A program made the translations under genes and the position numbers. 31,579 bases of DNA. It comes from Vavraia culicis subsp. floridensis. Lineage: Eukaryota > Microsporidia > Pleistophoridae. Position 1 is the stretch's first letter. Each line of letters starts with the position of its first letter. This document shows, piece after piece, positions 1 to 9,686 of this stretch. The notes beneath the pieces were generated by a model. That model saw nothing but the letters and a program-made list of their open reading frames with translations, searched no databases and was not told where the DNA came from. Where the stretch lies: positions 1 to 31,579 of the forward strand of contig NW_007360661.1 in NCBI RefSeq assembly GCF_000192795.1. The letters run 5' to 3'.

Positions 1-188
1 ACTCTCCAAAGAAGATCATCAATTTGATTTGCGATCACTTTGGCGTGTCTAATACGTGTTTTATAAACTTCAACCAGCTCTTCCTGCTTTGCTTTCCTAG
101 TCAGCACTTCCTCTGTCTCTGTACTTGACTTGTTATCAGCTGCTAGACACAGACCAACAATCAACAGTACATGCGCAACGAAATGCAT
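1..188 (-). CDS. Secreted helical protein, 5' end only (runs off left edge)
   Basis: Sixty-two codons are visible on the minus strand, starting at the ATG at 188. An in-frame TAG lies two codons upstream, so this start is firm. The N-terminus MHFVAHVLLIVGLCLA is a textbook signal peptide, with likely cleavage before ADNKSS. The mature part is charged and predicted helical. A stretch with E-L, Y, R, then NQIDD resembles the region around residues 67-85 of the secreted RING protein at 15410-16132 (E-L, D-Y, R, NNQADD), so the two may be paralogues; that is an eye alignment. A TATAAATA box lies exactly 28 nt upstream of the ATG. The protein is presumably exported by the parasite. Function is unknown because the C-terminus, where a zinc domain might lie, is outside the window. 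Confidence 0.72.
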   Translation of the reverse strand, partial: MHFVAHVLLIVGLCLAADNKSSTETEEVLTRKAKQEELVEVYKTRIRHAKVIANQIDDLLWR

Positions 189-208
189 GCGCTATCGGTT
201 TTATTTCG

Positions 209-216
209 TATTTATA
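209..216 (-). promoter_or_regulatory. TATA box of the left-edge secreted gene
   Basis: TATAAATA on the minus strand within AAAACTATAAATA; its first T is 28 nt before the ATG at 188. The same 13-mer at the same spacing precedes the right-edge gene. Confidence 0.7.
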
Positions 217-1391
217 GTTTTATTTTGAAATCTTACCTTTTTGGACACTATCCAAAAAAGCACCTCTCCATAATCTCATTTTAGGTGTGCCTTATTTTCT
301 GAATGTGGTTGTTCTTTAAAACCCGTTGCTGTGTGCACAAAAATATTCTGTGTACGAGTTTGGTATGATAAACCGTTTCATTTCGAGCACATTCTTTCGT
401 TTCCCTCCCTTTCATAAAAACACGATCTATGATTTGAAGTAACTGCCACGCGTTCCGCAAAATCTAAGAAAAGTTTTTGTAGTGCATCCCGATAATTATC
501 AAATTATGTTTCCGTTCATGTTCTATCCGTAATTATGGCCTTAGATGACACGTAATCGAGAACTGAGCAACTCACGGTACCGCCATGCATGGCATGTTAA
601 TTGCACTTATCCGTACGGATGAACCGAGAGTGTTTTTTTAGTGCTATGCGTGATCGGCCGTACACATTGCAAGGCATAACACGTCCTATTCGGTCAGCCC
701 ATCGTATCGCAGACTTTGAGGTACACACAAAACGCATTCGTACCTTTCAGGAGGCAAACATCCCTTTTTATTCCCCAAGCTGTGCAACGATTGTGACCGA
801 GCAACGCGTGAACAGGATGCACATCCGTTGCCTTTGCCTGCTCCTAAAACACCGCGCAAGCACTCGCTGAGGGCTCCCCGCATTTGATTGCTGAGACAGA
901 ACATAAACGCTTTGGAACGGTGCCGTTCTCTGGTACTTTGCGTTGAACGATTGCAGTACAGCAAATGTTGGTCTACGCAACGGAACAGCGTGTCGAGCAA
1001 GCGGTGTGCTACAGGCCAGTAGCACATCAAACAGCACTTCGGAAAGTTCTGAGCCTTTAATCTGCCGGTACGAGCCCTGAACAGGAATAAGCAGTAAATA
1101 GCAAACCTACCAAACACCGAGCGGTGTAGAGCGGGCAATAACCGAGTGGTTCATCACAGCATGTTCGAACGAACGAGTGTGCACAGCGGTGTTAAACAAG
1201 GCACTTGCCGAGAAAAGAAAGCCAAACAAAATCGTACCAAACGAAGTGCCTCAACCATCATCTACCGCACCAATTCGTATCATCCCTTTCATAACCTGCT
1301 CACCATGCTGCACGGTACTCCCTTCGTTCTTTGTTTCCACGTTTACCTGTCCCCTTCGGTTCAACCAATAAATCCAACTCCACACCCCCAA
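217..1391. other. Intergenic spacer
   Basis: About 1.2 kb with no supportable gene. The only structure I see is a short inverted repeat (TTTTTGGA, 5-nt gap, TCCAAAAA) near 236-258, just upstream of the left-edge gene's TATA box. GTAC tetranucleotides are frequent. Open frames here begin with TTG/GTG or resemble nothing. Confidence 0.5.
1385..1389 (+). promoter_or_regulatory. CCC-like start signal of SmE
   Basis: CCCCC ending two nucleotides before the ATG at 1392, in the context ACACCCCCAAATG. C-runs at this position are a described microsporidian gene-start signal. AATAAATC 25 nt upstream of the ATG may be the accompanying A/T box. Confidence 0.6.
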
Positions 1392-1604
1392 ATGCTTCCA
1401 CTTGAACAGCTGCACAATTTCCTTGAGAGGGCCCAAAAGATACGAATCGTAGAGAAGTACCGTACCGTAACACGTACGGGGTATTTGAAAGGATTTGATG
1501 AGTACTTCAACTTAGTGTTTGTTGATGAGAGGAATGTTAGTGTGCTGATGAAGGGTGATTCGGTGTGTGCTGTACTATCGGTTGATAATGATGGTGAGCA
1601 TTAA
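1392..1604 (+). CDS. SNRPE: Small nuclear ribonucleoprotein E (SmE-like Sm protein)
   Basis: A 70-residue Sm-fold protein. The Sm1 motif is seen at residues 31-43 (YLKGFDEYFNLVF), matching the G-FDEYMNLVL core of SmE. The Sm2 motif at about 52-65 (LMKGDSVCAVLSVDN) matches the SmE ending LMKGDNITLLQSV. An N-terminal helix precedes them. The ATG at 1392 follows a C-run directly and the Sm fold begins immediately, so longer in-frame readings are unlikely. The protein should join the heptameric Sm ring on U1, U2, U4 and U5 snRNAs in the nucleus, implying that splicing is retained. It is shorter than usual (about 90 residues) because the loop between Sm1 and Sm2 is reduced to a few residues. Assignment to E rather than another Sm/LSm protein rests on the FDEY and LMKGD motifs. 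Confidence 0.85.
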   Translation: MLPLEQLHNFLERAQKIRIVEKYRTVTRTGYLKGFDEYFNLVFVDERNVSVLMKGDSVCAVLSVDNDGEH

Positions 1605-1790
1605 TGTAGGGTAGGATGGGTAGGATGGATGGGTAGGATGGATGAGTAAGTAAGATGGGTAGGATGGATGGATGGGTAGGTAAGATGGGTAGGTAAGATG
1701 GATGAGTAAGTAAGATGGATGGATGGATGGGTAGGTAAGTACGTACGTACCTAAGATGAGTAAGTAAGTACGTACGTACTTAAGTAAATA
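1605..1790. repeat. GATG/GTAG/GTAA low-complexity tandem repeat
   Basis: Directly after the SmE stop codon lies an array of short interspersed units (GGATG, GGTAG, GTAAGTAAGAT) ending in alternating ACGT stretches (GTACGTACGTAC) around 1738-1787. It has no coding sense. The array starts within a few nucleotides of the stop, so the SmE 3' UTR must lie in it. Confidence 0.85.
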
Positions 1791-2740
1791 GCGTAATTAA
1801 CTATCAAAATACGTAAAATAAATTATCACCGCTCTACACGTGAACATTTCTCTAATAGACCCGTAAAACATCCCGTAAAATACTTTAATCAATTCAAACA
1901 GAACCATTCTATCCGCCAAATAAGCATGGCACTGCTCAAAACGATTACCGTTCCTCGTTGGGAGTGCTTCTCTCACACGAAGCACCTTACTTGGCAGGAA
2001 TGCTCATGCACCATGAACGTACCGTACATTTCCTGTTCGAGCACTCCTTGTTCGTAGTGGTAGGGCACAACTACCATTCCTCACTGCTCTCCGCCAAGAG
2101 CATGGGCACAGGGCACACCGTGCTCTGCCCGTTTTACCGGTGCACCTTCCCCACCACTACAACACATGCATTCGTGCTCCTTTTTATACCCGTGGTCGAT
2201 CTGAAACGCATGGTTTGGTATTTTGAGGTGAAACCGTTTAATGCACAGCCCACCACCGGTATGGTGCTATTACGGTGTGATTGTTTTAGTGTGAGAAGCG
2301 ATGAGTAAGAGCGCGTAGCGCAGCAATGATAAGCATGGTTTGTATGACTGATGCTATCATCATACGTGATTGTGTTGTGTGATGGTGCAGGGTTGTTGAG
2401 CATTATTGGTGATTTGAGCGTTGTGAGCGATGTTTTGAGGCAGGATTAGATGGGGAAGACGGACAGACCAGGGCGGTGATAGGATCGTACTGTAAATCAA
2501 AAGAAAGGTTAAAGGTGCGATTAATACCCTGCACGTAATCAAGCGCAGCAATTACTTACGATACGTGGCAGCCGTGCTCATCAAGGTGCATGATTTACTA
2601 AGCACCCTGCATACGCAATTACCACTCGTACATGCTCCGTTACGCTGCGCGTATCACGTTTGTGGGAATAACACGTATTTATGATAGCGTGACTATGTGG
2701 GCGCGAATTATGGCAGTAGTAACTACGATAGTGCAAGATC
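1791..2740. other. Intergenic spacer
   Basis: About 950 bp without a supported gene. A 102-codon ATG-started frame (2000-2308, plus) has no promoter signal and no clear homology. Nothing else stands out. Confidence 0.4.
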
Positions 2741-3883
2741 ATGCAGACCAACAGTTCGCATCCTCACACAACGTTTTGCTCCCCATCTAAAACAGAAACA
2801 GAACACGTGCCAATGAACGCGCTTGTACGAAACGCTCTTCTTTTTAACGCGCAGTACGGCACACGTCTTATGATACGCATGTTATTGCAAAGCATTGTTG
2901 ATATGATGGACGGTATGGGGGTGTGTGGGTTGGGATGTGTTGTGTTCGTGGATTTGTTTAAGGTACTGGTAGAGGGTGTGGTAGCAACGGTGGTACGCAC
3001 TCATCGGGATATGCGTGGTGATGCGGTCTATCATGATGAGGACATTGATCGCGCGCGCAAAGACAGACTTACTCACGAAAACGTGCACAATCAAGGGAGC
3101 GGGCATAATTATGATCGCAGGAAAGAACGTACTGCTATGCATAAATGTGTGCTTATGCAACACGTACATAAGAACACATCATGCACCCCCACGCATAAAA
3201 AACCGCTCTCTGCCATCCTAACAAAGCACGTATCAATACTATGCACAGTACTACACATCACACGAACATACACACTCATACCAACCGATACAACACTAAC
3301 ACTCACCACTCTCACAGACCTGCACGTATACAACGACCCAACCAATTTCACAGCATGTCCGTACATGCTATCACCGACCCCTTCACTCGTAATCTTAAAA
3401 AAGTACGGCACGGAATATGCCATAACATTGAATAATTCGTATCTGTGCAGTTTGGAACGTAAGGTGTTCGAGAATAGCAGTACCTGTCTGTGGGAGATAA
3501 AGCAGAACGCGTACGGCTACTTTCTTAAACGGGACGGTCTGTGCTTTCGTGGCGGGTGTATGATGGCTGAATGCAACGATAATGATGAGGATCAGAGTTA
3601 CATGCTGGTTGAGAAGGAACTTTGTGTAGCTGGCGATGAGAGCACAGTAGAGGGGCAGGTAAAAAATAAAATAATGGGGCGCAAGATTAGCGATGGGAAG
3701 GATGATGACAGTACGGATGCTGCGCTGAAAAGAATGGAGGAGAAGTATGGGCATGTTGGGAAGAAGATGAAAGAACTGATTGGTGCACTGCACAAGGACA
3801 AGAAGAAGAAGGAACACAGGAAAAAGTGGGGAATGAAATGGAAAAGTCCTAGTTGGAGAGGTATTAAGCTTCCGATGTGCTGA
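2741..3883 (+). CDS. Ricin-B-like (QxW/trefoil-like) protein with hydrophobic N-terminal extension
   Basis: A 380-residue ORF. Residues about 225-292 hold two successive Cys repeats. The first has C236 and C249 followed by W251; the second has C268 and C278 followed by QSYMLV. This fits the ricin-B lectin repeat (CL, V-L, C, Q-x-W). A lysine-rich tail follows, with the helix DAALKRMEEKYGHVGKKMKE; DAALK-M-E recurs in the tail of the protein at 13225-14508. Residues 42-86 are hydrophobic, and 158-180 could be a signal segment. The start is unsettled. ATG 2741 is the longest reading; ATG 2813 has a TATA-like TCTAAAAC 27 nt upstream; ATG 3155 would give the trefoil with its own hydrophobic leader. 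It lies same-strand with the next two family members. Family assignment is by motif only; no substrate can be inferred. Confidence 0.6.
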   Translation: MQTNSSHPHTTFCSPSKTETEHVPMNALVRNALLFNAQYGTRLMIRMLLQSIVDMMDGMGVCGLGCVVFVDLFKVLVEGVVATVVRTHRDMRGDAVYHDEDIDRARKDRLTHENVHNQGSGHNYDRRKERTAMHKCVLMQHVHKNTSCTPTHKKPLSAILTKHVSILCTVLHITRTYTLIPTDTTLTLTTLTDLHVYNDPTNFTACPYMLSPTPSLVILKKYGTEYAITLNNSYLCSLERKVFENSSTCLWEIKQNAYGYFLKRDGLCFRGGCMMAECNDNDEDQSYMLVEKELCVAGDESTVEGQVKNKIMGRKISDGKDDDSTDAALKRMEEKYGHVGKKMKELIGALHKDKKKKEHRKKWGMKWKSPSWRGIKLPMC

Positions 3884-5290
3884 GCAATGGCGGGCAGTAA
3901 CGAGCCATACAAACTGCGTTATACACGCGAATTGTTCGCCAGAAAGTCCTCAGTAAAGCACGTATTAAGTGCCTGAGCAATGGCACAACTTTCAACAATA
4001 AAGGCGGATAAGTGTGCGGTAAACAACGTGTACTGTTCATCATACACCGTGTGGTAAGCAATCCATACAAACAGCCTTGGTAATCTGCATGGCAGGTGGT
4101 AAGTACACGTACTGTTTGCTATGGGGAGAGTCATAGGATTGATTGATCGGTTGCTCTGTGACCGCTACCGGGCAAATTCGGTCTTACGAAGCAAAGATCA
4201 AATCTGAACGATGAAAATACGTGAATAACACTATGCCGTGGTGCAACTGCAAAATAAATTGTGAAATTGAACGAATTATTCGTGCTTTCTTGCTCTCCTC
4301 ATCGTACGGTGCACCAAAAAATAGTACGATTTACGAATGCTGCGTAAGTGAACAGCTGCTCGTTATAAAATTAGTTGATCACCTCACAATTAACAGCTCT
4401 GCCCCATATCACCGTATGTAACAGCTCATGATCACCACTTTGCTGTGCGGCATTGTTGCGCCATGGTTCAGAGAAACAATTACAAATGCTAAAACCACTA
4501 TTTCCCATGTCGACACCGAATAAATTTTCCTCTCAAACAGAAAAGAACAGCAGCGCTAAAAACGTACTTTTACAATTGTACGACCCGGTAAAATTGATCG
4601 AGCATGTTGTGTACCTTTAAGGATGCCATCCTTTTGCATTGGTTGTGCTTTTTCCCAGCAAAAGCACTTGTTAACTGTCTCACCAAGGGTGCACCGCTAT
4701 GTTGCGATCAAGGTGCAGTTCTATCGCAATATTTTTTGTTGAACGGGTTAAAAACATTATGCTTGCCACCTATCACCTAAATATTTGCTGTTTGTCCTGC
4801 TACGATACATGCAGTAATCTTTGTCTATTCCCTCTGCACATGTTGCAATCTCAGATCAATGCCGATTTAGTTTGATGTCTTATTCATGCATAGGTATGCC
4901 GTGTATATTCGTGGTATATCGTCAAAATTTTCGTGACATTAATTCCTGATATGATCAAGCAAATGTTTACAGCGAAAGCGCTACGAATTGAAAGGTACGC
5001 ATTTAAAATTCATGTATAGCGCCTATGAATCAGCGATGTTCTACGTAGAATCATGGCAGAATGCTCCATCTACCGCATTCTAATACGGTAAGCCCTCTAT
5101 CATGTAACTGAAACCAACCACGCATCCATTGAGCGGATGGACACCGCAAAGTCGTCTTGTTCTGCTCTTACCATTTAATGCATAAAGCAGTAAAGTCGCA
5201 TTGCCCAACACGCAAAACAAAAACTCACCTAAAACAAAGTGCATGTGATTGTTTCATGTGTTATTCAATTGCATTCTCATTTCGCATAGA
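3884..5290. other. Intergenic spacer
   Basis: About 1.4 kb with many stops in all frames, GC lower than the flanking coding regions. A weak inverted repeat (AGAATGC / GCATTCT) occurs near 5060-5083. I see no gene, RNA gene or mobile element. Confidence 0.45.
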
Positions 5291-7417
5291 ATGGCATACG
5301 GAACAATAAGCAACGCAAGAATATTAGACAGAATGAAAGCATCAGCGTGTTCATGGATGCGAGAGTGCAATATTTCGGATGTTATCGTTGCGATGGGCGT
5401 GGTTCTCTGTCTTACCGGGCTGTGTACCCCCAATATTTTGATCTGTGGTATATTATGCATCCTTTTAGCGGTGCGTGTTGTGAAAGGATCCCATATTTGG
5501 GGTACACTCAATAGCACCAAGGGTATTATTCGTGCAGTGATCGGTCGAACAAGCATATTTGTTCATACTCGCACAACGGGGCACACCGTTGCTCGCATAA
5601 TTCTGCGCATTCTGATGCATGTGATACCTGCCGTTGTACAGGCTGTGATTGGTTTCACCGCCTGCACTACAGATTTAATTAACAGGTCTAATGCGGCGGA
5701 TATGATTATCATGGTCGGTACGGCATGTATGCGTGCATGTGGGGTGCGTATCATCCATGAAGCGTACTTTGCTCCTTCACGTGTCGTTATATGCGTGCTC
5801 ATCTCCCTTGGAATTCAACGAGCACCTCTAACGCTATCAATTGAGGATGCGTTAGAGGTGCTCTGCGCTTCCAACTGCCTGTTCAGTAGCACATGTCTTA
5901 GCCGTACTGCTGGTGTCGTATGCCTACTGTTCCATGCACAGCTATGCGGTTGCTGTGATTTTCTGCTTCTCTATCCACTGAGTCCTAAGGTTTTTCCCAT
6001 ACCTGGTGATAGCACCTGTCGCACATCATATCATGCATGGATAACTTACATTGTATTTATAGTTGTGTCTAATGCAAGAATGCATAAACAATTAAGAATT
6101 ATGGTACGTTATCATGCTGTGCACACTCTTATTTCTTTATGCATATCGTCAGGAAAGAACATATACAGAGACGTACTGAACGCGTGCATAAATGAACAAT
6201 CTAAATATGGTTCTAGAACGTTTTTCAACATTAACATAAAAAGGAGCACTGGCATGATGTACAACGCACATGGCAAGAGGGCAGTGCTAACAAACAATTT
6301 TGTGGCACAAACGGGTATAGATGACACCAAAAACATGGGATGTCAAGCTTTTACCGATTTGGTGGTGCAAAATAGTTGTTTGAAAGAATTGAGCGACAAG
6401 GGCACGATCGTAGTTTGTGGAGACAAAAAACGCAAACATCGAATGATAGAAGATTGCACGTACATTAACGTAGAAAGAGACGATGCGTATGATGGTAGAG
6501 CTGAGATAGAAACGGAACAAAGAAATGCAGTTCTCACTGCGAAATGGAAGGTAACGCAGCGTACACACACCAAGGGTCTAACAGTGCCATGCAAACGCAC
6601 CGAAACAAAGAGAAAAAGAGCGCATAATATGAACATGAAAGACAAAAGATCGACATTCAATGCACCTATTTGTACTAAAACGAATATTAGTCATGGTAAA
6701 TCCAGCATAGGTGTACAGAACGAGCACGGGAGCATAAAAGAAGATAATGGCATAGTCTGTCTGATGAGCACGAAGAAGCGAGATAAATGCGTAAAGAAAG
6801 GAATTAATCTGTTCGATAAAACAATGAATACAGGTGATAATGCGCTTAGTGCTCATGATTGCCACAACATGCGAGCAGGTGCCTTAATGTCCTACATAAA
6901 CATTCTCATCCTATCACTGCTCATACTTCCATCCTCTTCACATTACATCATGCACAACAATTTCTATCTGCATGCGATCAATCGCAAGGTCGTGTTGAGC
7001 CGCGACAGAACATCCTTTAAAATAGAGAAACACGGTGCTTTCAGTAAGCTACGAGTTCGTGACCTGTATATGAACGAGCACATGAGACTGAACACCAAAG
7101 GATCACATTTTATGATAGAAAGGGTCATAAAGAATAGAAAAGACTCATCCGATAACCCGTCCAGACGCCATAGAAAAGAGTATTATTTTGCGCTGCGTAG
7201 AAAGAACAAGTGCCTGGCCGTGTGTGGCAATGAACTGAAAATGTCGCATCAATGCTCCATATTTAGGTTTGGTACTGCGAACAACTGCGACTTTGATTTT
7301 GTAAGGATGTTTAGAGAAGGCGTGTTCGTGCAGCCGTTCAGTGATGCCCTTGTTTTTATCAAGAAGATGACCGAGTGTGTGGATGACAAAGGATTGAACG
7401 GTTGTGGTGTATCGTAG
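5291..7417 (+). CDS. Large multi-segment membrane protein ending in a ricin-B-like domain
   Basis: About 708 codons without a stop, far beyond chance at this base composition, so the frame is under selection. From the N-terminus come several hydrophobic segments (roughly the first 290 residues), then about 240 charged residues. Last is a 176-residue C-terminal part that itself begins like a signal peptide (MSYINILILSLLILPSSSHY, ATG at 6887). The C-terminal part has K-C-L-x2-V-C, a second Cys and an aromatic F-x-F, the same pattern as the neighbouring ricin-B-like proteins. First ATG is 5291. ATG 5333 has AATAAGCA 28 nt upstream and may be the true start. ATG 6887 has no TATA-like box. It could be one membrane-anchored lectin-like protein or two fused genes. 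A perfect 15-bp hairpin lies in its coding sequence at 5820-5863. Confidence 0.6.
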   Translation: MAYGTISNARILDRMKASACSWMRECNISDVIVAMGVVLCLTGLCTPNILICGILCILLAVRVVKGSHIWGTLNSTKGIIRAVIGRTSIFVHTRTTGHTVARIILRILMHVIPAVVQAVIGFTACTTDLINRSNAADMIIMVGTACMRACGVRIIHEAYFAPSRVVICVLISLGIQRAPLTLSIEDALEVLCASNCLFSSTCLSRTAGVVCLLFHAQLCGCCDFLLLYPLSPKVFPIPGDSTCRTSYHAWITYIVFIVVSNARMHKQLRIMVRYHAVHTLISLCISSGKNIYRDVLNACINEQSKYGSRTFFNINIKRSTGMMYNAHGKRAVLTNNFVAQTGIDDTKNMGCQAFTDLVVQNSCLKELSDKGTIVVCGDKKRKHRMIEDCTYINVERDDAYDGRAEIETEQRNAVLTAKWKVTQRTHTKGLTVPCKRTETKRKRAHNMNMKDKRSTFNAPICTKTNISHGKSSIGVQNEHGSIKEDNGIVCLMSTKKRDKCVKKGINLFDKTMNTGDNALSAHDCHNMRAGALMSYINILILSLLILPSSSHYIMHNNFYLHAINRKVVLSRDRTSFKIEKHGAFSKLRVRDLYMNEHMRLNTKGSHFMIERVIKNRKDSSDNPSRRHRKEYYFALRRKNKCLAVCGNELKMSHQCSIFRFGTANNCDFDFVRMFREGVFVQPFSDALVFIKKMTECVDDKGLNGCGVS
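5820..5863. repeat. Perfect 15-bp inverted repeat inside coding sequence
   Basis: GAGCACCTCTAACGC at 5820-5834 and its exact reverse complement at 5849-5863, with a 14-nt loop. It encodes the residues RAPLTLSIEDALEVL of the large ORF. The DNA or mRNA could form a strong hairpin. Confidence 0.9.
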
Positions 7418-8088
7418 GGAGTAGTTGAGTATTGGTGTGATGCGGTGAAGTGGTACGGAGCAGGTGTGTGAGTAGCGGTTAACAGGGTAAATAAGATGGT
7501 GCATTACAAAGTAAGGTAGAAGAACTCTAAAGCAGAGTGCAAACGTGGAGGTGTGATGAGATGGAATAAGGGCATAGCAAGCACCGTGACATACGAAAGC
7601 AATTACATATAAGCATAGCACATCACCGGGCATCAAAAGGTGCATTAATGTATTGCTGTGTACGCCGTAAACATTCATTCTATGCATTAACACACCTATT
7701 CGTTGAGAGTAATGCACATTTAAACAAAATTAAACATTTTTAAAGCTGTGGTCGTTTGCTACGTGTTGTTGGGTAGGCTTAGTAATCATTTGCTGTTATC
7801 TTTACGAACTATTTCTACGTGTTGTTGTTGCTTTGTTCTTCCATTACCATTTCAAGTAGTTTAATCTCTCTTCATCTCTAAGCCTCTCTTCTTTCCTATT
7901 CCGTATCAATACTTTTTCCGATCAATTATCCATTCCCTTCCATATCAACACTTCTTCCTCCTTATCAATGCCCATTTTAGTACCTCTCCCTCTCCGTCCT
8001 AACCAATCATATCTCACATCGATCATCATATCTTATCTGTTTCAAATCATACCCTACCATTAAAATGTACGATTTACTACAGACGTAG
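7418..8088. other. Intergenic spacer, pyrimidine-rich toward its 3' end
   Basis: About 670 bp. The segment 7850-8060 is strongly C/T-biased on the plus strand and leads into the next gene. TTAAAATG lies 29 nt before the next ATG and may serve as its A/T box. No gene is seen. Confidence 0.5.
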
Positions 8089-9093
8089 ATGAACGTACTG
8101 CTCACAATACTTCATTTCATTCCCACTCTACACACCTCCATAAACCTTGTCATACACTCCCAGCCTATCTACTTCAAATCATACACCCTATCAACCGTAT
8201 CATCCCCGTACGATACGTTCACCCTCAACAACGGCATGCTAACAATAGGTGACAAAGCGTTGTGCCATCGTTACGGTTCAACCACAGTAAATACGTGCAC
8301 GATAGACCACAACGATAGAAGAATGCTAAAAATACGAATGATCGGTGGATGCACACGTATCGGTACGAATGGCATGTGTGTGAGTGTGAATGGTGGAATG
8401 GTTGGTTTGAGAGAGTGTGGGGGAGTGGGACAGTGTGCATTGGTACAGAATGTGGAGGATGAGAGTGATGATGGTGATAAGAATGGTAGAAGTGTTCGTG
8501 TTGGTGGTGATGGTGGTGATGTGAACAGTGGGAGAAGGTATGGGGCGGGATATGACGAGAAAGGAATGGTAAATTTGAATGGACGGGACAGTAGGAAAGG
8601 AAGTAACAGAGAAATGGTAGGAGATGAGAATGAAGGGAGCGGGAAGGAAGGGAGTGGGAAGGAAGGGAGTGGGAAGGAAGGGAGTGGCAATAAAAACAGC
8701 AGTGGCAATAAAAACAGCAGAGGCAATAAAAACAGCAGTGGCAATAAAAACAGCAGTGGCAATAAAAACAGCAGTGGGAATGAAAATAGCAGTGAAAACA
8801 GCACAGCAATTAATAATGAACAAGCAAACGATGCCAATACATCAACAGTAACCGGTACAAGTCCCTTCAACTCACAATCATACGATCTGTCACGTGTACA
8901 GCAGTCCTTAGATGATGCATTTCACACCATCACCGAGACAAATCCAGAAATAGAGGTTAATATCAAACGGGTCATTCCCAAGTGTTTTAATGGGTACGAA
9001 AGTATGGATGAATATTTAAGGGATGTACTTCCGAATGTAAGGAAGATGAGAAAGAAGTATTGTTATAATGAATTTTATGATATAGGGGGATGA
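8089..9093 (+). CDS. Secreted ricin-B-like protein with GSGKE/GNKNSS repeat linker
   Basis: A 334-residue protein. Residues 1-25 form a signal peptide (MNVLLTILHFIPTLHTSINL). Residues about 50-122 contain two Cys repeats: ALC59 to C70 then MLKI, and MC97, V-G-L, C110 then ALVQ, matching a degenerate ricin-B (QxW) repeat pair. Residues 123-180 are Gly/Asp-rich, 182-198 are GSGKE repeats and 199-234 are GNKNSS repeats. The C-terminal 75 residues form a compact charged module with several aromatic residues and two cysteines. The ATG at 8089 is the first in frame. It is convergent with the next minus-strand member, 593 bp away. The repeats are microsatellite-like at DNA level, so linker length probably varies between isolates. 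Sugar binding is not established, because catalytic or ligand residues cannot be read. Confidence 0.72.
   Translation: MNVLLTILHFIPTLHTSINLVIHSQPIYFKSYTLSTVSSPYDTFTLNNGMLTIGDKALCHRYGSTTVNTCTIDHNDRRMLKIRMIGGCTRIGTNGMCVSVNGGMVGLRECGGVGQCALVQNVEDESDDGDKNGRSVRVGGDGGDVNSGRRYGAGYDEKGMVNLNGRDSRKGSNREMVGDENEGSGKEGSGKEGSGKEGSGNKNSSGNKNSRGNKNSSGNKNSSGNKNSSGNENSSENSTAINNEQANDANTSTVTGTSPFNSQSYDLSRVQQSLDDAFHTITETNPEIEVNIKRVIPKCFNGYESMDEYLRDVLPNVRKMRKKYCYNEFYDIGG
8632..8793 (+). repeat. In-frame 15-bp and 18-bp tandem repeats
   Basis: Nearly four copies of a 15-bp unit (GAAGGGAGTGGGAAG, 8632-8685) are followed by six copies of an 18-bp unit (GGCAATAAAAACAGCAGT, 8686-8793). Both periods are multiples of three and preserve the reading frame, coding for GSGKE and GNKNSS. 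Confidence 0.92.
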
Positions 9094-9686
9094 TACGTCA
9101 TGGTAAGAGTAAGTAATGATTGGTAGGTATTAACAAATAAAGCAATGCATTATTTTACCATTATTTATTACACCGTGCTGTACGCTACCAATCATCAATG
9201 ATGCTAGCATTTTTATGTAATAGGAGTACAAACTTAGAAGATGACTTGTCAGTTTGTGCAAATAAATTATTTTACCCTTCAAAAATAAGAAATGTTTATT
9301 TTGTATTTCTGTGCAACATTAAGTGCTAAAACTTTTATCTAACCCATTCTCTCCAAGATACGTTTAGTTAACATTTCCAAACAATATTAAACCGCATAAT
9401 TTGGAATAAATTCCTTAACCCTTGTCGAAGATCTGAAACAAGTAAAGTAGTTGGTGAATAAAAGTATGAAGTATTAAAGAAAGGAAGTGCCGTTTATTAT
9501 GCAAGCAAATTTTACTACGTTTTATAAACGGAGTAGCACTGCCATTTAATAATGCAGGTACTGCCCACCACAATTGCTCACCACAATTAATCACCATATA
9601 CACAATACTTCATCATCACACCCCTTCACCACCACAACTAATCACCACACCCCTTCACCACAATTAATCACCATATACACAACACT
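9094..9686. other. AT-rich convergent intergenic spacer
   Basis: About 590 bp between two convergent stops. It contains AATAAA about 40 nt after the upstream gene and a short-unit repeat of CACCATATACACAA / CACCCCTTCACCA near 9590-9685. No gene is seen. Confidence 0.5.

Noticed and set aside
686..1138. 150-codon minus-strand ORF and overlapping frames
   Set aside because: No recognisable motif, no TATA-like box or C-run, and no domain-like hydrophobic pattern; long chance frames occur in these stop-poor spacers.
2000..2308. 102-codon plus-strand frame with a vague Cys pattern
   Set aside because: It faintly recalls the ricin-B-like repeats but lacks a start signal, a signal peptide and a second repeat. 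It could be a decayed fragment but cannot be supported.
7145..7717. 190-codon minus-strand ORF
   Set aside because: Half of it is antisense to the coding end of the large plus-strand ORF, and it has no start signal.
8225..8870. Antisense ORFs rich in Cys/Phe or Leu/Pro
   Set aside because: They are mirrors of the in-frame repeats of the secreted protein on the plus strand and have no start signals.
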